NCBI GenBank assembly: GCA_035374585.1 | Contig: DAOSPF010000066.1 | Coordinates: forward strand, 1-16,778 | DNA from: JAKPQD01 sp029572965 | Lineage (GTDB): Bacteria > Bacteroidota > Bacteroidia > Bacteroidales > DTGW01 | DNA length: 16,778 bases | Reading direction: 5' to 3' | Shown: one piece after another, positions 13,744 to 16,778 of the stretch | Layout: each line of letters opens with the position of its first letter | Position numbering within the stretch: position 1 is the stretch's first letter | Translations under genes and position numbers: made by a program | The notes under the pieces: generated by a model | Seen by the model: the letters and a program-made list of their open reading frames with translations, nothing else | Database searches by the model: none | What the model was told of the DNA's origin: nothing

Positions 13744-15872
13744 CACTCTACTTCCTTCATTGACAACTGGATACGATTCCTTACTTTATCTATTTCTATA
13801 ACTTTTACCCGTACATGTTGGTGTAGCTTTACTATCTCGTTTGGGTCAGACACAAAGCGGTTGGCCAAGTGCGAGATATGCACAAGCCCGTCCTGGTGTA
13901 CCCCTACATCCACAAAGCACCCGAAACGGGTAATGTTGGTCACAATACCCGGCAATACCATGCCTTCTTTCAGGTCGTTGACGGTTTGTACGTTAGGGTC
14001 AAACTCAAATACTTTGATAATGGTACGTGGGTCACGTCCGGGCTTGGATAGTTCCTGCATGATGTCCTGAAGGGTAGGCAAACCGGTTTTAGCCGTTACA
14101 TAACGCTTGATATCTATCTTTTTTTGCAACTCCACGTCTTTGATAAGTTGCTCTACATTCGTCCCAACATCGGCTGCCATTTTTTCAACTATTGGATAAC
14201 TTTCGGGGTGTACTGCACTCGAATCCAAAGGGTTATGAGCGTTACGGATACGCAAAAAACCAGCACATTGCTCAAAGGCTTTTTCGCCCAAACGTGGCAC
14301 TTTCATCAGTTGTTTGCGCGACTCGAACGCCCCGTTTTCATTGCGATAAGCTACAATAGCCGCAGCTAAAGCAGGTCCAAGGCCAGATACGTAGGAGAGG
14401 AGCTGCTTACTGGCTGTGTTAAGCTCTACGCCGACGCTGTTTACACAAAGTTCTACCACCTGGTCGAGACTTTTTTTGAGCTTCCCCTGATCTACATCAT
14501 GTTGGTACTGCCCAACGCCAATAGATTTAGGGTCTATCTTTACCAGCTCGGCCAGCGGGTCCATCAACCGGCGGCCAATAGATACAGCTCCCCGCACGGT
14601 GACATCGTATTCGGGAAATTCATCGCGGGCCACTTGCGAGGCTGAATATACCGAAGCCCCGCTTTCGTTGACAATATACACTTTTATATCCCGCTCAAAA
14701 CGGACGGTTTTGATAAAGTTTTCTGTTTCGCGGCTGGCAGTACCGTTCCCGATAGCAATAGCTTCTACATTGTAGGTATTTACCAGGGCATTGATTTTGG
14801 CTGCTGCTTTTCCCCTTTCGTTTTGCGGTGGATGAGGGTAGATGGTTTCGTTGTGCAACAATTTTCCCTGGTTGTCGAGGATGACCACTTTACATCCTGT
14901 CCTGAACCCGGGGTCAATGGCTAAGGTCTGTTTTTGTCCCAGTGGTGGGGCTAAAAGAAGCTGTCTGAGGTTTTCGGAAAATACCCTGATGGCCTCGTCA
15001 TCGGCTTTTTCTTTTGCTTCGCCTTTTATTTCGGTCTCTATTGAAGGGCCAAGTAAGCGCTTGTACGAGTCTGTTATCGCTTTTTTTACAATATCGCTGC
15101 ACTCGTTGTCAGCCTTGATGAATATCTCCTCGAGCATGGCAATGGCCTTTTCCTGCGCAGGCTCGATGCTGATTTTCAGGAAACCTTCTTCTTCGCCACG
15201 GTGCATGGCCATAAAACGGTGCGATGGGCAACGTTTGAGCGGCTCGCTAAATTCGAAATAATCGCCGTATTTAATGGCATCTGGCTCTTTGCCTTTCACC
15301 ACCTTCGATATAATCAGTGCTTCATGCCTGAATAGCTTCCTGAGCTGGTTACGCGCCCTGACATTTTCGTTTACCCATTCGGCAATAATGTCGGTTGCGC
15401 CGGCTATAGCTTCATCAGCATTGGCAACATCTTTGTTGATAAACTTTTCGGCAAAGCCATAAATATTTACGGTTTGTTGTTTCATAATGGTACCGGCCAA
15501 TGGCTCTAAGCCTTTTTCTTTGGCTATGGTGGCCCGGGTACGACGTTTGGGCTTATAAGGGAGATAAAGGTCTTCCAGTTCGCTTAATGTTGAACAGGCT
15601 TCTATCTTGCTGCGCAATTCGTCGCTCAGCTTGCCTTGTTCTTCAATAGAATTGAGGATGGTTTCGCGGCGGTTGTCAATTTCAATGAGCTTTTCCATCA
15701 ACCGCTTTATCTCGGCCACTTGCACTTCATCCAGGCTGCCTGTCATTTCTTTGCGGTAACGGCTGATAAAAGGGATAGTAGCGCCTTGTTCGAGCAGGCT
15801 GATGGTGTTTTCAACGTTCTCGGCATTGATGCCCATTTGCGCCGATATCTTTTCTACATGCTTAGCATTCAT
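13743..15872 (-). CDS. tex: Tex family S1 RNA-binding protein (transcription accessory protein)
   Basis: This 709-residue cytoplasmic nucleic-acid-binding protein of the Tex family is thought to act in transcription and RNA metabolism. Domains in order: the N-terminal helical Tex region (LEQGATIPFISRYRKEMTGSLDE), a central YqgF/RNase H-like domain (TLAIDPGFRTGCKVVILD ... IAIGNGTASRET), a helix-hairpin-helix pair (LLSYVSGLGPALAAAIVAYR ... VPRLGEKAFEQCAGFLRI), and a C-terminal S1 domain (PGIVTNITRFGCFVDVG ... HISHL). The length is close to that of other Tex proteins. The frame is open back to a GTG at 15902, but the ATG at 15872 (MNAKHVEKISAQMGI) is the better start. The stop lies inside the right arm of the inverted repeat. 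No clear -7 box was found upstream. Confidence 0.95.
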   Translation of the reverse strand: MNAKHVEKISAQMGINAENVENTISLLEQGATIPFISRYRKEMTGSLDEVQVAEIKRLMEKLIEIDNRRETILNSIEEQGKLSDELRSKIEACSTLSELEDLYLPYKPKRRTRATIAKEKGLEPLAGTIMKQQTVNIYGFAEKFINKDVANADEAIAGATDIIAEWVNENVRARNQLRKLFRHEALIISKVVKGKEPDAIKYGDYFEFSEPLKRCPSHRFMAMHRGEEEGFLKISIEPAQEKAIAMLEEIFIKADNECSDIVKKAITDSYKRLLGPSIETEIKGEAKEKADDEAIRVFSENLRQLLLAPPLGQKQTLAIDPGFRTGCKVVILDNQGKLLHNETIYPHPPQNERGKAAAKINALVNTYNVEAIAIGNGTASRETENFIKTVRFERDIKVYIVNESGASVYSASQVARDEFPEYDVTVRGAVSIGRRLMDPLAELVKIDPKSIGVGQYQHDVDQGKLKKSLDQVVELCVNSVGVELNTASKQLLSYVSGLGPALAAAIVAYRNENGAFESRKQLMKVPRLGEKAFEQCAGFLRIRNAHNPLDSSAVHPESYPIVEKMAADVGTNVEQLIKDVELQKKIDIKRYVTAKTGLPTLQDIMQELSKPGRDPRTIIKVFEFDPNVQTVNDLKEGMVLPGIVTNITRFGCFVDVGVHQDGLVHISHLANRFVSDPNEIVKLHQHVRVKVIEIDKVRNRIQLSMKEVE

Positions 15873-15977
15873 GCTTTTTCGATATTTTTTATTTTCCAGC
15901 ACGAAATTAGCAAAAGATGGGCACTTTCAAAACAGAACGGGGATTTATTATGAACAATACAATGAAGCATATCAACA

Positions 15978-16014
15978 AAAAACGCTTAGCATTTTGAAAA
16001 AGCTAAGCGTTTTT
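15978..16014 (-). terminator. Rho-independent terminator of the cold-shock gene
   Basis: A 13-bp perfect stem pairs 15978-15990 with 16002-16014 (GCTTAGC/GCTAAGC core plus A/T runs) around an 11-nt loop. On the minus strand it ends in a T run just after the cold-shock stop codon. It could also act in the other direction. It separates this gene from tex. Confidence 0.88.
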
Positions 16015-16030
16015 GCTTTATAAAAATAAA

Positions 16031-16489
16031 TTATTCTTTTACTATAGCAACATTCACAGCATTAGGGCCTTTAGGGCCTTTTATCACTTCAAAGGTCACT
16101 ATGTCGTTTTCGGCAATAGCTGCTGAAAGCGATTTGGCATGTACAAATATATCTTGCCCAGAGGCCGAATCTTTTATAAACCCAAACCCTTTGGATGTGT
16201 CAAAAAATGTAACAATGCCACTTCGGATGGTTTCGTTGACTTTAGGCGAATTGTCACGGGGTACCCCGATTTCTATCTCTTCTGCGTTGATTACGGTCTT
16301 GCGGGTAGGGTCCGGTGGAGTAGATGTGATGTTTCCAAACTCATCTACGTAAGCAATCATATCGTCCAGGTTATTGCCATCACGGCTTTGTCCTTTTCGT
16401 TCCTGTCTTCGCTGTTCTTTTTCTTTCCTTTTCTTTTCTTTCTTTGCGCGTACTTCTTTTTTGCCAAAAGATTCATTTCCTCTGCCCAT
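16031..16489 (-). CDS. Cold-shock domain protein with basic N-terminal extension
   Basis: This 152-residue protein has a C-terminal cold-shock domain (about residues 88-152) that binds single-stranded RNA or DNA. The domain shows RNP1-like KGFGFI at 100-105 and RNP2-like DIFVH at 113-117. Ahead of it lie a Lys/Arg/Glu-rich stretch at about 10-33 and a conserved-looking linker, DDMIAYVDEFGNITSTPPDP at 42-61. From memory this layout is frequent in Bacteroidota cold-shock proteins; it roughly doubles the size of a CspA-type protein (about 70 residues). The gene is monocistronic, with its own terminator 17 nt past the stop. AAGGAAA before the ATG is a possible ribosome-binding site, and a perfect -7 box gives a leader of about 85 nt. 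Likely a nucleic-acid chaperone. Confidence 0.9.
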   Translation of the reverse strand: MGRGNESFGKKEVRAKKEKKRKEKEQRRQERKGQSRDGNNLDDMIAYVDEFGNITSTPPDPTRKTVINAEEIEIGVPRDNSPKVNETIRSGIVTFFDTSKGFGFIKDSASGQDIFVHAKSLSAAIAENDIVTFEVIKGPKGPNAVNVAIVKE

Positions 16490-16525
16490 TTATTTTCCTT
16501 TCTTATTATTATTTAATCGAATCAA

Positions 16526-16560
16526 CCAATATTGGAATTTTTCAGTATATTACTTAATAT
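16526..16560. repeat. Two small palindromes in the cold-shock gene leader
   Basis: CCAATATTGG (16526-16535) is a perfect 10-bp palindrome. ATATTA/TAATAT (16547-16552 and 16555-16560) forms a 6-bp inverted repeat with a 2-nt gap. Both fall in the predicted untranslated leader of the cold-shock mRNA and could form small hairpins. A regulatory role is speculative. Confidence 0.5.
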
Positions 16561-16580
16561 CCTACAAGGGCAGATTTTTA

Positions 16581-16588
16581 CAAAGGTA
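16581..16588 (-). promoter_or_regulatory. Putative -7 promoter element of the cold-shock gene
   Basis: Read on the minus strand this is TACCTTTG, a perfect TAnnTTTG match, 91 nt upstream of the start codon. The -33 position carries only TTT. Transcription starting about 7 nt downstream would give a leader of roughly 85 nt, longer than is usual for genes in this window. Confidence 0.5.
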
Positions 16589-16614
16589 CATTAATTTAAT
16601 TCATTATTAAATAA

Positions 16615-16778
16615 AACATTTTTGATGCTTTTACATTTTGTTGTATTGGCGGCAGATGGACAATCAACTCCGAAGGAGTGACTGTATGAGCCCCAAAAGA
16701 ATATATTTGATTTAAATAGCAGAATCACTAGTGTCCCATTAAAATCGGGACGTTATTAAAAATTAAACAAATTTGGCT
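16615..16778. other. Non-coding right edge with small inverted repeats
   Basis: No reading frame of useful length exists here. Inverted repeats seen are ACTCC-gaa-GGAGT (16667-16679), the palindrome CACTAGTG (16726-16733), and GTCCC/GGGAC (16733-16737 and 16747-16751) with a 9-nt loop. This could be the start of a mobile element or an intergenic repeat lying mostly beyond the window, but nothing here proves it. Confidence 0.4.

Noticed and set aside
13732..15462. Plus-strand reading frames across tex
   Set aside because: They are antisense to a complete, well-supported Tex protein and carry no domain signatures.
15802..16023. Plus-strand frame covering the start of tex and the terminator
   Set aside because: It crosses a strong terminator hairpin and lies antisense to tex; no protein features are seen.
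16139..16610. Plus-strand frames antisense to the cold-shock gene
   Set aside because: Their phenylalanine- and serine-rich sequence simply mirrors the Lys/Arg/Glu-rich coding strand.

Overview
The window looks like a chromosomal segment of an anaerobic member of the Bacteroidota, probably Bacteroidales-like. The grounds are an AT-rich sequence, mostly AT-rich leaders without strong Shine-Dalgarno sites, several perfect matches to the Bacteroidota -7 promoter element (TAnnTTTG), a Bacteroidota-type cold-shock protein with a basic N-terminal extension, a membrane-anchored LytTR regulator, and a 2-oxoacid:ferredoxin oxidoreductase operon typical of amino-acid fermenters. No rRNA, tRNA or CRISPR array was seen.

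Layout. 2-4369 (+): a YjdF/DUF2238 membrane protein, a DUF721 (DciA-like) protein and the transcription-repair coupling factor Mfd. 4370-5717 (+): an AT-rich accessory pocket behind a good -7 box. It holds a 48-residue ORF, an overlapping gene broken by one apparent base loss whose restored product looks like an ADP-ribosyltransferase/PARP-fold protein, and a small signal-peptide membrane protein. 5810-7894 (+): 6-phosphogluconolactonase, then, after a 3-nt gap, a two-domain protein fusing an HD phosphohydrolase to a DUF3267-type HExxH membrane metallopeptidase. 7891-9368 (-): a membrane LytTR regulator translationally coupled to a fumarylacetoacetate-hydrolase-family enzyme; this pair is convergent with the HD fusion. 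9369-9536: a divergent control region with a 20/21-bp direct repeat. 9537-13589 (+): an aminotransferase followed by the four subunits (delta, alpha, beta, gamma) of a VOR-type 2-oxoacid:ferredoxin oxidoreductase. 13588-13743: a 34-bp inverted repeat enclosing a bidirectional terminator. 13743-15872 (-): the Tex S1-domain protein. 16031-16489 (-): the cold-shock protein, with its own terminator and a leader of about 85 nt. 16490-16778: non-coding, with small palindromes at the right edge.

How the genes work together. The aminotransferase probably makes a 2-oxoacid from an amino acid. The four-subunit enzyme then oxidatively decarboxylates it to an acyl-CoA and reduces ferredoxin. The divergent LytTR gene and the repeat between it and this operon suggest, by inference, that LytTR may control itself and perhaps the operon. 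Mfd, Tex, the DUF721 protein and the cold-shock protein are housekeeping nucleic-acid functions.

The most unusual items are the broken ART-like gene with its small overlapping partner (a possible toxin-antitoxin-like module), the HD/DUF3267 fusion, the direct repeat beside the LytTR gene, and the long inverted repeat at the convergent oxidoreductase/Tex junction.
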